Shown here: piece by piece, positions 8,403 to 17,021 of the stretch
Layout of the letters: every line of letters begins with the position of its first letter
Position numbering within the stretch: position 1 is the stretch's first letter
Assembly: GCA_030425145.1 (NCBI GenBank)
Contig: JAUHVK010000015.1
Span: 46,881 to 110,880, forward strand
Origin: Alphaproteobacteria bacterium
GTDB taxonomy: Bacteria; Pseudomonadota; Alphaproteobacteria; Rhodobacterales; Rhodobacteraceae
Direction of reading: 5' to 3'
Length of the DNA: 64,000 bases
Position numbers and translations under genes: made by a program
The notes under the pieces: generated by a model
Seen by the model: the letters and a program-made list of their open reading frames with translations, nothing else
Databases searched by the model: none
Told to the model about the DNA's origin: nothing

Positions 8403-9509
8403 CTATCTGCGCGCCGCTTCCAGCGCCCGTGGCAAGGCCTCTTCGAGCATATCAAGGTCGGCGGGCCGCCCGGCACTGATGCGAATGCAGCGGTCCCCCG
8501 GTGCGACAAAGGGCATGCGAACGAACACCCCCTCTGCGATCAAGCCGGCCAGCACTGCTTTGGCGAACGCCCCGTCGCTGCCGCAATCCACGGTCACGAA
8601 ATTCGTCGCCGAGGGCAGCGGAGTAAGCCCGTTGGCGCGGGCAATGGCACCAATTCGGTCGCGGGCCTCGGCGACAAGGTCGACAACCTCCTCAAGCCAC
8701 GCCTCATCCTCGTAAGCCGCCAGCGCGCCCGCCTGAGAGATGCGCGACATGCCGAAGTGATTGCGGACCTTGTCGAAGCTCTTGATCAGCTCCGGTGCGC
8801 CAATACCGTAACCCACCCGCGCACCTGCCATGCCGAGCGCTTTGGAAAATGTGCGCATACGGATCACCCGCGGATCATCCGCGTCGATATTGGGCGCAGT
8901 GCCGTCGGGCGCAAATTCGATATAGGCCTCATCCAACAGCAGCAACGTGCCGTCCGGCAGAGACTCCAGCGCTTTTTCGATCTTCGCCCCGCTGTGCCAG
9001 CTGCCCATCGGGTTGTCTGGATTCGACAGGTAGACGATCTTGGCCTCAACCTCAGCCGCCTTGGCCATCAGCGCGTCAAGGTCTTCGTGGTCATCGCGGA
9101 AGGGCACTTTGTGCAAGGTGCCTCCATAGCCCACGACGTGGTAGTTGAATGTCGGATAAGCGCCGTCAGACGTGACCACGGGATCACCGGGTGCCACCAA
9201 CAGACGCACCAGATAGCCCAGCAGCCCGTCGATGCCTTCGCCGATGATGATATTGTCGGGGCGGATGTTCATTCGCGCCGCAATGGCGTGGATCAAATCG
9301 TAATTGGTTGCGTCCGCATATTGCCAGCATTGCCCCGCCGCATCCTGCATCGCGGCCACGGCGAAGGGCGACGGTCCAAAGACGCTTTCGTTTGCACCCA
9401 GCCTTGCGCGAAAGGGCGCGCCGCGTTGACGCTCCTGCACTTCGGGGCCGACGAAGGGCACGGTGGAAGGCAGTTTGGCGATGAGGTCAGGGTATCTGGG
9501 TCCGGTCAT
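8403..9509 (-). CDS. Histidinol-phosphate-aminotransferase-like PLP enzyme
   Basis: Fold-type I, HisC/CobC-like aminotransferase of 368 residues. Landmarks are RLGANESVFGPSP near the N-terminus, SNPDNPMGSW, DEAYIEF, the lysine motif RTFSKALGMAGARVGY and the C-terminal substrate arginine in RISAGRP. ATG 9509 is chosen; the track extension of 21 residues has no family character. It is not in a his operon, so it may act on another amino acid or be a second HisC. The ribosome site upstream is weak. Confidence 0.8.
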   Translation of the reverse strand: MTGPRYPDLIAKLPSTVPFVGPEVQERQRGAPFRARLGANESVFGPSPFAVAAMQDAAGQCWQYADATNYDLIHAIAARMNIRPDNIIIGEGIDGLLGYLVRLLVAPGDPVVTSDGAYPTFNYHVVGYGGTLHKVPFRDDHEDLDALMAKAAEVEAKIVYLSNPDNPMGSWHSGAKIEKALESLPDGTLLLLDEAYIEFAPDGTAPNIDADDPRVIRMRTFSKALGMAGARVGYGIGAPELIKSFDKVRNHFGMSRISQAGALAAYEDEAWLEEVVDLVAEARDRIGAIARANGLTPLPSATNFVTVDCGSDGAFAKAVLAGLIAEGVFVRMPFVAPGDRCIRISAGRPADLDMLEEALPRALEAARR

Positions 9510-9896
9510 GGTTAGTCTATGCCAAGCCCGTTGCGTTTGAACAAGTGCGATTGCGGAAGGTGGGCTGCGCATTTGGTTTTCCGCGCGCGGGTGTCTCGTG
9601 GCTCGTGCACAACACCGATTGCCATCCCTGTCAGATCTTTTCGGAACGCCCCCGATTTTTCGTCAAAAAATCTGGGCTCGCGAGAACGATATTGAGAAAT
9701 CATGAACAAGCGTTCGATCGGTTGGAAAATCGTTATGTGGTCTGGTGTGTCGCGAGTGGGGCTCTTCCATTCAGGTGAGCGCTTCTGATCCAATGCTTCG
9801 CATGCGAAACCATTGGTCCTGACCGGACCAAACCCGAGCGGCTTGACCCGCCGGGGCCAAGCGGCCACTTATCAACCAGAGCAGCACGAGACCGAG
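9510..9896. other. Intergenic region, 387 bp, no supported gene
   Basis: Divergent promoter region between the HisC-like gene and the Lol permease. Small ORFs here have no recognisable domain and differ in composition from their neighbours. A TTGGTCC-N5-GGACCAA dyad occurs near 9811-9829. I see no RNA gene. Confidence 0.5.
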
Positions 9897-11183
9897 ATGG
9901 CCAAGACCCCACCACCCTTTGCCCCGTTCGAATGGATGATCGCGTGGCGCTACCTGCGCGCCCGCCGCGCCGAGGGCGGGGTGAGCGTGATGACTTGGAT
10001 CAGCCTGATCGGCATCACGCTGGCGGTGTTCGCCCTGATTGCCACGCTGGCTGTGCGCTCGGGGTTTCGCGCCGAATTCGTCGATACGATCCTCGGCTCT
10101 AACGCCCATGTGACGGTCTATTACTCTCAGCAGACTGACGAGTTCGGCCGTGCCAGCCGCACCATTTCCGACTACGACACTCTGGCAGAATCCGTCGCCT
10201 CCGTGCCCGGTGTCACCCGCGCTGCGCCGCTGGTGAAGGGGCAGGTCATGGCCACCGCAAACAGCCGAAATGCGGGTGTGGAGGTGTTTGGGATTATGCC
10301 GAACGACCTCGCCACAATCCCTCGCATCGCAGATCCCGAAACTGCGCGTGGGGACATTTCCCGCTTTGCCGAAGGTATCGCAATCGGGTCTGGGGTCGCG
10401 CGCGAATTGGGACTTGGGCTGGGGGATAAGGTCAAACTGATCTCGCCCGACGGGGTCAAAACCGCCTTCGGCACCAGCCCGCGCGTCAAGGCCTATGAGG
10501 TGGTCTATGTCTTCACCGCCGGGCGCTATGACATTGACCGCACGCGGGTTTATTTGCCCTTTGGCGAGGCGCAGCTTTATTTCAACCGCGAGGGTGCGGC
10601 CGACGAGATCGAGGTCATGGTCGCTGATCCCGACCGGGTCGAAGACGTGACCCTGCCAATCGTGCAGGCCGGAGGGCAGAGAACCTTGGTCTGGACATGG
10701 CAGGACGCTAGTGGTGGGTTCCTGCGCGCGCTCGAGATCGAGGACAACGTGATGTTTATCATCCTGTCGATCCTCGTGCTGATCGCCGCAATGAACATCG
10801 TTTCGGGCCTGATCATGCTGGTCAAAAACAAGGGCCGTGACATCGGCATCCTGCGGACGATGGGCCTGACCGAAGGCGCCGTGCTGCGGGTGTTCTTCAT
10901 CTGCGGTGCTTTCACCGGTATCCTCGGGACCGTCGCCGGGGTGATCCTCGGATGCCTTTTCGCGCTCTACATCGACCCGATCTTTTCCTTCGTGAACTTT
11001 GTCGCGGGCGGCGGCGTCTGGGATCCGGCGGTGCGGGGGATTTACGAATTGCCCGCGCAGTTGCGTCTGCCCGATGTGCTCAGCGCAGTGGCGCTGTCGC
11101 TGGGGCTCAGCTTCATCGTGACGATCTTTCCCGCCCGACGCGCTGCGCGGATGAACCCAGTTGAGGCGCTGCGTTATGAATGA
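9897..11183 (+). CDS. lolC: Lipoprotein-releasing ABC transporter permease (LolC/LolE family)
   Basis: Inner-membrane permease of 428 residues that extracts mature lipoproteins for transfer to LolA. The first membrane helix is at about 38-60 ([23 protein letters not shown]), followed by a periplasmic domain (about 65-280) and three more helices ending in the FtsX-type core. The cytoplasmic end reads [18 protein letters not shown], classic for the family. ATG 9897 follows CGAG and gives [13 protein letters not shown], the usual start. Alphaproteobacteria often have one permease serving as both LolC and LolE. It overlaps lolD by 8 nt. Confidence 0.92.
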   Translation: MAKTPPPFAPFEWMIAWRYLRARRAEGGVSVMTWISLIGITLAVFALIATLAVRSGFRAEFVDTILGSNAHVTVYYSQQTDEFGRASRTISDYDTLAESVASVPGVTRAAPLVKGQVMATANSRNAGVEVFGIMPNDLATIPRIADPETARGDISRFAEGIAIGSGVARELGLGLGDKVKLISPDGVKTAFGTSPRVKAYEVVYVFTAGRYDIDRTRVYLPFGEAQLYFNREGAADEIEVMVADPDRVEDVTLPIVQAGGQRTLVWTWQDASGGFLRALEIEDNVMFIILSILVLIAAMNIVSGLIMLVKNKGRDIGILRTMGLTEGAVLRVFFICGAFTGILGTVAGVILGCLFALYIDPIFSFVNFVAGGGVWDPAVRGIYELPAQLRLPDVLSAVALSLGLSFIVTIFPARRAARMNPVEALRYE

Positions 11184-11859
11184 CGTGTCACTGCGCCTGA
11201 CCGGCATCACCAAAACCTATAACGCAGGCACTCCGGCGGCGGTCGAGGTGCTGCGAGGGGTGGATATGTCGCTTTCCAAGGGCGAGGTGGTGGCGTTAGT
11301 GGCACCCTCTGGGGCCGGGAAATCGACCTTGCTGCATATTGCTGGGCTTCTGGATACACCCGATGGCGGCACGGTTGAGATTGGTGGCGCGGATGTGACC
11401 GGTGCGCCCGACCGGCGGCGCACGATCATGCGGCGCGACGAAGTTGGGTTCGTCTACCAGTTCCACCATTTGCTGCCCGAGTTCAGTGCGCTGGAAAACA
11501 TCGTTCTTCCGCAACTGGCCGCCGGGGTCGCACGCAGCGCAGCAGACACGCGGGCGCGGGAGTTGTTGGAGGTCGTGGGGATCGGCGCACGGGCGCATCA
11601 CCGCCCGGCCGCGCTTTCTGGGGGCGAGCAGCAACGCGTGGCGTTCTGCCGAGCGTTGGCCAACAATCCCTCGGTGTTGCTTGCAGATGAGCCGACGGGT
11701 AACCTCGATCCAGCAACATCTGACACGGTGTTCGACGCGCTGATGACACTCGTGCGGGAAACAGGTCTGTCGGCCTTGATTGCCACGCATAACATGGACC
11801 TCGCCGCGCGGATGGACAGGCAGTTGAGGTTGGATCAGGGCCGGTTGTCTGCTTCCTGA
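11176..11859 (+). CDS. lolD: Lipoprotein-releasing system ATPase LolD
   Basis: Cytosolic ATPase of 227 residues that powers the Lol permease. Walker A is APSGAGKST, the Q-loop region [20 protein letters not shown] matches LolD-type ATPases, the signature is LSGGEQQR, and Walker B is [11 protein letters not shown]. Its ATG lies inside the last codons of the permease gene (ATGAATGA overlap), implying coupled translation. Essential in most Gram-negatives. Confidence 0.95.
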   Translation: MNDVSLRLTGITKTYNAGTPAAVEVLRGVDMSLSKGEVVALVAPSGAGKSTLLHIAGLLDTPDGGTVEIGGADVTGAPDRRRTIMRRDEVGFVYQFHHLLPEFSALENIVLPQLAAGVARSAADTRARELLEVVGIGARAHHRPAALSGGEQQRVAFCRALANNPSVLLADEPTGNLDPATSDTVFDALMTLVRETGLSALIATHNMDLAARMDRQLRLDQGRLSAS

Positions 11860-11954
11860 ACCGCCGCGCCTGATGACGCCGGTTTCACGTGAACGTTTGA
11901 TGCGGGTGAGGGGCCGGGGCTGCTAGACCGGGGGTATCCAGCAATAGGTGCCCC

Positions 11955-12593
11955 ATGTTTCGTAGTCTCACCGCCGCCCTCTGCCTTGCCGCGCTGCCCG
12001 TTTTGGCTGCGCCAGTGTCGTTTGACGGGTCTTGGAAAACGCAGAAGTTCTCGCTCTTTTCCTCGAACAGCTATGGGTTCAACGGAAGCTCTGTAAGCGT
12101 TGCCTCGAACGGCTCAGTGTCATTGGCCTACCGTCCCCTGGCGGAAAGCTACTGGGATGCAGCATCCGCTAAATGGTCGTGGAGCGTTCAGGAAGGTGTT
12201 CCTGCCACAGACCTGCGCAAGAAGGGGGGCGATGATCGCAACCTCGCGCTCTATTTCGTGTTCCTGCCCGCGAGCGAGGCGCAAGCGCTCAAAGGGGCCA
12301 GCGTGCGAAAGCTCCTGACGAACGATGCGGCGCGGGTGTTGGTCTATGTATGGGGCGGGGCGCACGACCGGGGGACAGTGCTGAACAGCCCCTATCTGGG
12401 GAACCGGGGCAAGACGATCGTGCTGCGCGGTTCTGGCACTGGCAGCGCCAATGAAAGCGTCAATCTGGCCCGCGATTATGCCAAAGCGTTTGGTGGTGGT
12501 GCGCCCGCGCTGGTGGGGCTCGCGCTGTCCGGAGATAGCGATGACACCGACAGCCGCATCCGCGCGTCGATCAGCGGCTTGAATATCAACTGA
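11955..12593 (+). CDS. DUF3047-family exported protein
   Basis: Protein of 212 residues with a clear signal peptide (LTAALCLAALPVLA, cleavage after about residue 18). The mature part has features I associate with DUF3047: WSWSVQEGVPATDLRKKGGDDRN, then VLVYVWG. The function of the family is not established. The gene stands alone downstream of lolCD after a 95-bp gap. Confidence 0.7.
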   Translation: MFRSLTAALCLAALPVLAAPVSFDGSWKTQKFSLFSSNSYGFNGSSVSVASNGSVSLAYRPLAESYWDAASAKWSWSVQEGVPATDLRKKGGDDRNLALYFVFLPASEAQALKGASVRKLLTNDAARVLVYVWGGAHDRGTVLNSPYLGNRGKTIVLRGSGTGSANESVNLARDYAKAFGGGAPALVGLALSGDSDDTDSRIRASISGLNIN

Positions 12594-12601
12594 TTAAAGT
12601 G

Positions 12602-12630
12602 TGACGCCGCGCTGTGTGAAGCCGGCGTCA
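12602..12630. terminator. Candidate bidirectional terminator hairpin
   Basis: TGACGCCG and CGGCGTCA form an 8-bp stem with a 13-nt loop between the convergent stops of the DUF3047 gene and the YdcZ-like gene. There is no strong T-run, so termination is uncertain. Confidence 0.35.
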
Positions 12631-12634
12631 GGCC

Positions 12635-13069
12635 TCAGGCCCGTTGGGTGATCCAGACCCCCAAAGCCATCACGGCGATGCCGGTGGCGCGGGTGAGGCT
12701 GAGCGGGCTGACCCGTGCGCCGAAGAGGCCGAAATGGTCGATCAGCGCTGCCGAAATCAACTGTCCCAAGAGCACGAAAAACACCGCGTTTCCGATACCG
12801 AAATGGGGCGCGATATAGGTGATCGACAACACGTAGAATGCCACAAGAAGCCCACCCAGCAACAGGTGCCGGGGCGCTGCTGCAACGCCGCTCAGTGCGC
12901 GCGGTCCGGTCACGAGGGTGACAGCCGTCGTTGCCAGAAGCGCAACGCAGAACAGCACCATCGCCGCCGCGGCAGGAGACCCGATCCGCACACCCAAAGC
13001 CGCGTTCAGCGCGGCAAGAAGGGGGATGCCGATCCCGGCGGCCAGCATGGTCAGGGCATAGATCGGCAT
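12635..13069 (-). CDS. YdcZ/DUF606-type small membrane transporter (DMT clan)
   Basis: Inner-membrane protein of 144 residues with five hydrophobic helices and almost no loops. Length and the pattern (GIPLLAALNAALGVRIGSP near the start, LGQLISAALIDHFGLFG later) match half-size DMT proteins of the YdcZ group, which probably act as dimers. The substrate is unknown. ATG 13069 is preferred; the 20-residue track extension is arginine-rich and not membrane-like. Confidence 0.78.
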   Translation of the reverse strand: MPIYALTMLAAGIGIPLLAALNAALGVRIGSPAAAAMVLFCVALLATTAVTLVTGPRALSGVAAAPRHLLLGGLLVAFYVLSITYIAPHFGIGNAVFFVLLGQLISAALIDHFGLFGARVSPLSLTRATGIAVMALGVWITQRA

Positions 13070-13215
13070 GGGCGGTCTCCGTGTGTCGCGATTCCGTCGC
13101 AGACTGCGCCGAGCTTTGCCGAATGTCACCCGTCTTCATCGCGCAGGACGCGGCTCATGGTTGCGCGGAATCTCAAAGACAGGCACTCTGCACACAATCG
13201 AGCAAGGAGGCCGAA

Positions 13216-13641
13216 ATGCGCCCATCAATCATCAGTCTGACCATTGGAACCTGTGCGGCTGCGTTGGTTGCGGCCTGCGCTCCGGACGAGATGCCTGCCG
13301 CCAGCGATGGACGTGCGCTTTTCATTGAGAATTGCGCCGTCTGCCACGGTGCCGACGCCAAGGGCGACGGTCCCATGGCGCGCGCAATGGCCAAGGCCCC
13401 GCCTGATTTGACGCTGATTTCGCTGCGAAACGGTGGCACCTTCCCGAAGGTCAAAGTGCTCTCCACCATCGATGGGTACACGAAATCCACAACCATGACC
13501 GGGCCCGACATGCCGGAATTCGGGGCTTTGCTTGAAGGGGATCTGGTACCGCTCGACACGGGCGACGGCGTGCTGACGCCAACGCCGCGCAAGCTGGTGG
13601 CCCTCTTGGAATATATCGAGAGCGTTCAAGCCACGCGCTAA
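13216..13641 (+). CDS. Lipoprotein-type class I cytochrome c
   Basis: Single-haem cytochrome c of 141 residues. The N-terminus is a lipoprotein signal with lipobox LVAAC, so it should be exported and anchored by lipid at Cys21. The haem site is CAVCH in NCAVCHGADAKGDGPMA; a methionine in DMPEFG could be the sixth ligand. The start is set by AAGGAGG 6 nt upstream of ATG 13216; the track ORF is over-extended. Its redox partner is unknown, and no oxidase or dehydrogenase lies beside it. Confidence 0.88.
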   Translation: MRPSIISLTIGTCAAALVAACAPDEMPAASDGRALFIENCAVCHGADAKGDGPMARAMAKAPPDLTLISLRNGGTFPKVKVLSTIDGYTKSTTMTGPDMPEFGALLEGDLVPLDTGDGVLTPTPRKLVALLEYIESVQATR

Positions 13642-13660
13642 ATCGGAACGCCCAAAGAAA

Positions 13661-13686
13661 AGCCCCGCGTGAAGGCGGGGCTTTTT
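13661..13686. terminator. Intrinsic terminator, probably bidirectional
   Basis: AGCCCCGC-N6-GCGGGGCT is a perfect 8-bp stem followed by TTTTT on the plus strand and preceded by AAAGAAA, which reads as a T-run on the minus strand. It sits between the convergent cytochrome c and DUF7218 genes and can serve both. Confidence 0.85.
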
Positions 13687-13756
13687 CGTTTAAGTGCGGG
13701 CCGGAGCCGGGCGGGGCAGGCGATCAACCAGATGAAGACGCCCACCAGCGGCATGA

Positions 13757-14020
13757 TCAGCGGTCTCGCAGGGTCGAGATCAACTCGTCCTTGGTCATGT
13801 CGGAGCGACCGTCGATATCAAGCTCCTGCGCGCGGTCGTAGAGTTCTTCCTTGGTCCAATCCTCATAGGACTGCGCTTTACCCCCCTTCTTGGACGGGCA
13901 TTGGTCCGAGTTAGCCTGCGCATTTGAGATACGCGCGGCGGCCTCCTTGCTGTAGCCGTCGGCGCGCAGGGCTTCGTATGTGTCATCGTCCTTGATTGAC
14001 GATCCATGATCCCTGGCCAT
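13757..14020 (-). CDS. DUF7218 / Rho-N-type small stress protein
   Basis: Protein of 87 residues. The N-terminus MARDHGSSIKDDDTYEALR with YSKEAAARISN is the pattern of DUF7218. The C-terminal half (SYEDWTKEELYDRAQELDI, then MTKDELISTLR) looks like a Rho-N/SAP-type nucleic-acid-binding helical repeat. It follows a 62-residue membrane gene by 5 nt, and both probably use the EcfG-type promoter at 14249-14273. General stress control is inferred; the biochemical role is unknown. Confidence 0.72.
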   Translation of the reverse strand: MARDHGSSIKDDDTYEALRADGYSKEAAARISNAQANSDQCPSKKGGKAQSYEDWTKEELYDRAQELDIDGRSDMTKDELISTLRDR

Positions 14021-14025
14021 TGCGA

Positions 14026-14214
14026 TCACCCGTCCGTCGATGTGGCGGCTGCGGGAGTTTCGGCCGTTTCGCCGGGTTCATTGCCTTGGGCGGCCAGATT
14101 GGCGAGATAGGCGAAGAACAGAATGGCGACAAAAACACCAGCGGCAGCGATTCCCCAGATCGCGGGGCGGTGGCGCTTTGATTGTTGTTCGACATTCGTG
14201 GATGGAGCGGACAT
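14026..14214 (-). CDS. Small single-helix membrane protein
   Basis: Protein of 62 residues with a basic N-terminus (SKRHRP), one membrane helix (about 18-40) and an acidic/alanine-rich tail. AGAGAGG precedes ATG 14214. Family not recognised. It is the first gene behind a consensus EcfG-type promoter with a short (~27 nt) inferred leader, so it is probably stress-induced together with the DUF7218 gene. Confidence 0.65.
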   Translation of the reverse strand: MSAPSTNVEQQSKRHRPAIWGIAAAGVFVAILFFAYLANLAAQGNEPGETAETPAAATSTDG

Positions 14215-14248
14215 GGCTTACCTCTCTTGATCTGCGTTTCATCCTCTC

Positions 14249-14273
14249 AACGCGTGCTTGCCCCATGAGTTCC
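14249..14273 (-). promoter_or_regulatory. EcfG (general stress) promoter, GGAAC-N16-CGTT
   Basis: Read on the minus strand: -35 GGAAC at 14273-14269, 16-nt spacer, -10 CGTT at 14252-14249. This matches the alphaproteobacterial EcfG consensus exactly and ends 35 bp before the 62-residue gene. Confidence 0.75.
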
Positions 14274-14311
14274 GCGCGCCGGAACAGGGCGAGCGGGTTT
14301 TCTGGGAGGCG

Positions 14312-15025
14312 TCAGGCGAGGTCGCGCCGCATGGCGCGGGTCTGGTTGCGGTTGGTGCGGTAGGCGTGCGCCGCGCTGACCAAAGCGCGGAAGATGGCGC
14401 GCTGTCGGTGGGCATAGAACAGGTGTTCTGGGTGCCATTGCACGCCTAGGGCAAACGGATCCTGGACGCGTTCAATGGCTTGCACCATGCCGCCTGTATC
14501 GCGCGCGGATATCCGCAGGCCTTGACCAAGACGATCCACAGCCTGAGTGTGCAAGGCATTGACCTTCATCGGCTTTTCGCCGCTGATCAGAGACAGGTGG
14601 GTTTCGGATTCAACACATACTTCACGTTTTGGCAGGATCGTCGTGATCTTGCGGTCGGGGCCGTAAGTCGTCCACGCGTCCTGATCGAGCGTTCCGCCCA
14701 GTGCTACGTTGAGCATCTGCGACCCGCGGCAAATTCCCAAGACAGGGATGTTCTGTTCCAGCGCGGCTTCGGCAAGGCGGCGCTCCAACGCATCGCGCTC
14801 TGGGTCGAGCTTGGCCGAGATGCCCAGCTTGCCACCATAGAGATCGGGTCCGATATCGTCCCCACCGCCGATGATGAGTCCGTCGACATGTTCGAGTTCG
14901 GACACCCGACCGACACCCCAGCGCACGCCTCGGCCTCCGGTGATCCAAAGGTTAAGGTTGATCAGGGGATAGACCCTCCAGCCCGTGCGCGAAGATGTGG
15001 TGATGGCGATCAATGGTCGGCTCAT
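14312..15025 (-). CDS. Class-I glutamine-amidotransferase-like hydrolase (peptidase C26, PuuD-like)
   Basis: Protein of 237 residues related to gamma-glutamyl-GABA hydrolase. The substrate pocket motif GGGDDIGPDLYGG, nucleophile elbow GICRGSQMLNV (Cys) and catalytic His-Glu in WHPEH are present, so it should be active. It is the last gene of a seven-gene operon, and its ATG overlaps the stop of the amidoligase (ATGA). In related genomes amidoligases and such hydrolases pair to build and trim amide-linked products, as described in the Iyer/Aravind amidoligase analysis. Generic gamma-glutamyl hydrolysis is the alternative. Confidence 0.85.
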   Translation of the reverse strand: MSRPLIAITTSSRTGWRVYPLINLNLWITGGRGVRWGVGRVSELEHVDGLIIGGGDDIGPDLYGGKLGISAKLDPERDALERRLAEAALEQNIPVLGICRGSQMLNVALGGTLDQDAWTTYGPDRKITTILPKREVCVESETHLSLISGEKPMKVNALHTQAVDRLGQGLRISARDTGGMVQAIERVQDPFALGVQWHPEHLFYAHRQRAIFRALVSAAHAYRTNRNQTRAMRRDLA

Positions 15026-15993
15026 ATGTTGGCCTTTGCGTCGTGTTCCCGAAGCAGGGTGCCAATGGTACGGACCCAGACGGATTTGCGTTCGAACCAA
15101 GCTGAATCATGGGTTTTCCATGCGTCGCGCAGGGCGTCGAGCAACGCGTTGTTTGCCGCCACCATCTCAACCTGTCGCCACAACTGCCAAGGCTGGAGCA
15201 GGGACCAGTCAGCCTCGTCGATGCGACTATCGGGCAGGCGAAAATGAAATGTCGGGCGGGCGGCGGTCTTGTCTTGGATGTCGAACAGCTCGGCGAAAAG
15301 ATCAGGCTCCGCGTGTTTGAAAAGGGGTAGTAGATCAAGGCTCAGATTGCGGCTTTGGATGTGGCTGCAGGCCATGCGCATCAGATCGGCAAGGCTGTCA
15401 TAGCTGTTGTGCGCCAGTTTCGAAATCAGCGCCTGCGGCCATGCACCGATGAAAGGCATCATGCGTCGGGTCGTATCAACCTGTTCTTTCGCACGCAGCC
15501 ATGGCTCAAGCAGGGCAAATGCCGTGATCGTGTCCAGCGTGAATCTGTGGTCTGGCGACACGACCTCGGGGTTGAGGTGCACACCGAAGCCAAGAAACAC
15601 GCCGCTGCGCGACCCCATCGCGCCAATGCGGCGCAGGCCGGTGCAGATGGTGTTGAACTCTTCAAGCTGTGCGCGACTGAGTGGAGGCGTGACCACCTCA
15701 ACCGGGATCAGGCCGCGAAACGCGTCCAGCCCTTCTTTCAGGAAAGGCAGGTCGTCGCGTTTGCGCAGGGTGATGTCCAATTCGACTTCGATGTCGCCAA
15801 ACCGGGTGCCGGCGACCGTGACACTGTGATCCCCGCGATCTGTAACCGTGCCGCCGAATTCCTTGGCGATCAGCGTTCCGGTTTCCAACTCGGTTGGTCC
15901 CGCAAATTCGATCTCAATACCGCACAGGCGGTCTTTGCCATCTGAGGTCTGCTCAAAGGGCAAGGCGGGAAAGGTGGGATTGGTCTCGATCAT
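15022..15993 (-). CDS. Putative amidoligase (COOH-NH2 ligase family)
   Basis: Enzyme of 323 residues. Near the start, LCGIEIEFAGP matches the opening strand of the 'putative amidoligase enzyme' family, with metal-binding glutamates; a second acidic strand, FGDIEVELDI, follows at about residue 67. SRSGVFLGFGVHLNPE and the C-terminal FHFRLPDSRID fit the glutamine-synthetase-like fold. The family is predicted to form amide bonds using ATP. It starts 1 nt after the permease stop and overlaps the hydrolase, so all three should be co-translated. ATG 15993 removes an unnatural Trp/Cys-rich extension. Product unknown. Confidence 0.78.
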   Translation of the reverse strand: MIETNPTFPALPFEQTSDGKDRLCGIEIEFAGPTELETGTLIAKEFGGTVTDRGDHSVTVAGTRFGDIEVELDITLRKRDDLPFLKEGLDAFRGLIPVEVVTPPLSRAQLEEFNTICTGLRRIGAMGSRSGVFLGFGVHLNPEVVSPDHRFTLDTITAFALLEPWLRAKEQVDTTRRMMPFIGAWPQALISKLAHNSYDSLADLMRMACSHIQSRNLSLDLLPLFKHAEPDLFAELFDIQDKTAARPTFHFRLPDSRIDEADWSLLQPWQLWRQVEMVAANNALLDALRDAWKTHDSAWFERKSVWVRTIGTLLREHDAKANI

Positions 15994-15994
15994 G

Positions 15995-17020
15995 TCACGC
16001 CTGTGTCGGAGCGAAGTCCGTTTCGGAGGGCTGCGTCGTTTCGGGTCCGTGGGCCATAAAGGCGGTGATCCAGACCAGAAGGGGAAGGGACACAATGCCG
16101 CCAATTGGCCCCCAGAGCCAGAGTCCGAACAGGATCGCCAGAAACACCACCAACGGGTTAAGTTGCAGCCGCTGGCCGACAAGGGTGGGTGTCGCGAATT
16201 GTGCTTCTGTCATGTTCAGCAGGAAATAGGCCACTGCCGGCAGCAGCGCGTAAGCGCCGTTGAATTCGGCAAAGCCAGCGACGCCAAGGGCCACGAGCAA
16301 CATCACCGGACCGAGGTAGAGCACGAAGTTCAGGATGAACGCGGCGGCCCCCCAGAGGATGGGGTTCGGAAGCCCAATCGCGGTCATCGCGACAAAGACG
16401 GCAATGCCGAGGCCCGCATTGATCGCGGTGACGGTGACAAAGTAATGCGACACGGCCTTGTCGGCCTGCCGCAGGGATGTGCCCATGCCCTTGAAGGTCG
16501 CGTAAATTTCGTTCTGCGTTAAGGTGAAAAAAAAGAACGTGCCCGCAAAGGTCAACAGTTGTGCGGCAAAGTTCGGCGCTACAGAGAGCGCGTCCAAGAG
16601 GCTAGGCATCGCCTCCTCGACTTCTTTGCCGTCCTCGGCCAGCGTCTGTTCCAGTTCGACCTGTACGGATTCCAGGCCCCGGATGGCGCGGCTGGCATCG
16701 ATCACCCACCAGCGGATTTCGTCTTCGATGCGCGGCACCTGGCCGATCAGGTCCATCACGATCGGACCAAGACCGGCGATCAGAAGCATGGTCAGCGCGC
16801 CGACGAAAACGAGGCTGATGCTGGCGCTGACCGCACGCGGAACACCCAGCCGCGCCAGAAGGCGCATACCGGGGGCTGCGACGATGCCCACGATCAGGCC
16901 AAGCGATACAGGGGCCAGAAGCCCTTTGGCCAATTTCATGGCGGTGACGACCGCGACCAGAGCAACCAGCGCGATGCAGACTGTCTGGACGCGGCCGCGC
17001 AATGCAGAGTGAGCGAGCAT
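15995..17020 (-). CDS. AI-2E (PerM/TqsA) family permease
   Basis: Inner-membrane protein of 341 residues with about eight helices in the AI-2 exporter-like arrangement: paired N-terminal helices, a soluble stretch (about 105-150) and a C-terminal bundle including GLWLWGPIGGIVSLPLLV, the conserved family signature region. The family exports small molecules or acts as an ion antiporter; few members have proven substrates. The start at 17020 lies 1 nt beyond the upstream stop. Its position just before an amidoligase raises the possibility that it exports the product, which is inference. Confidence 0.82.
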   Translation of the reverse strand: MLAHSALRGRVQTVCIALVALVAVVTAMKLAKGLLAPVSLGLIVGIVAAPGMRLLARLGVPRAVSASISLVFVGALTMLLIAGLGPIVMDLIGQVPRIEDEIRWWVIDASRAIRGLESVQVELEQTLAEDGKEVEEAMPSLLDALSVAPNFAAQLLTFAGTFFFFTLTQNEIYATFKGMGTSLRQADKAVSHYFVTVTAINAGLGIAVFVAMTAIGLPNPILWGAAAFILNFVLYLGPVMLLVALGVAGFAEFNGAYALLPAVAYFLLNMTEAQFATPTLVGQRLQLNPLVVFLAILFGLWLWGPIGGIVSLPLLVWITAFMAHGPETTQPSETDFAPTQA

Positions 17021-17021
17021 T

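Noticed and set aside
9771-11213. 480-residue minus-strand ORF
   Set aside because: Antisense to the LolC/E gene; the His/Asp/Gln-rich translation is not protein-like.
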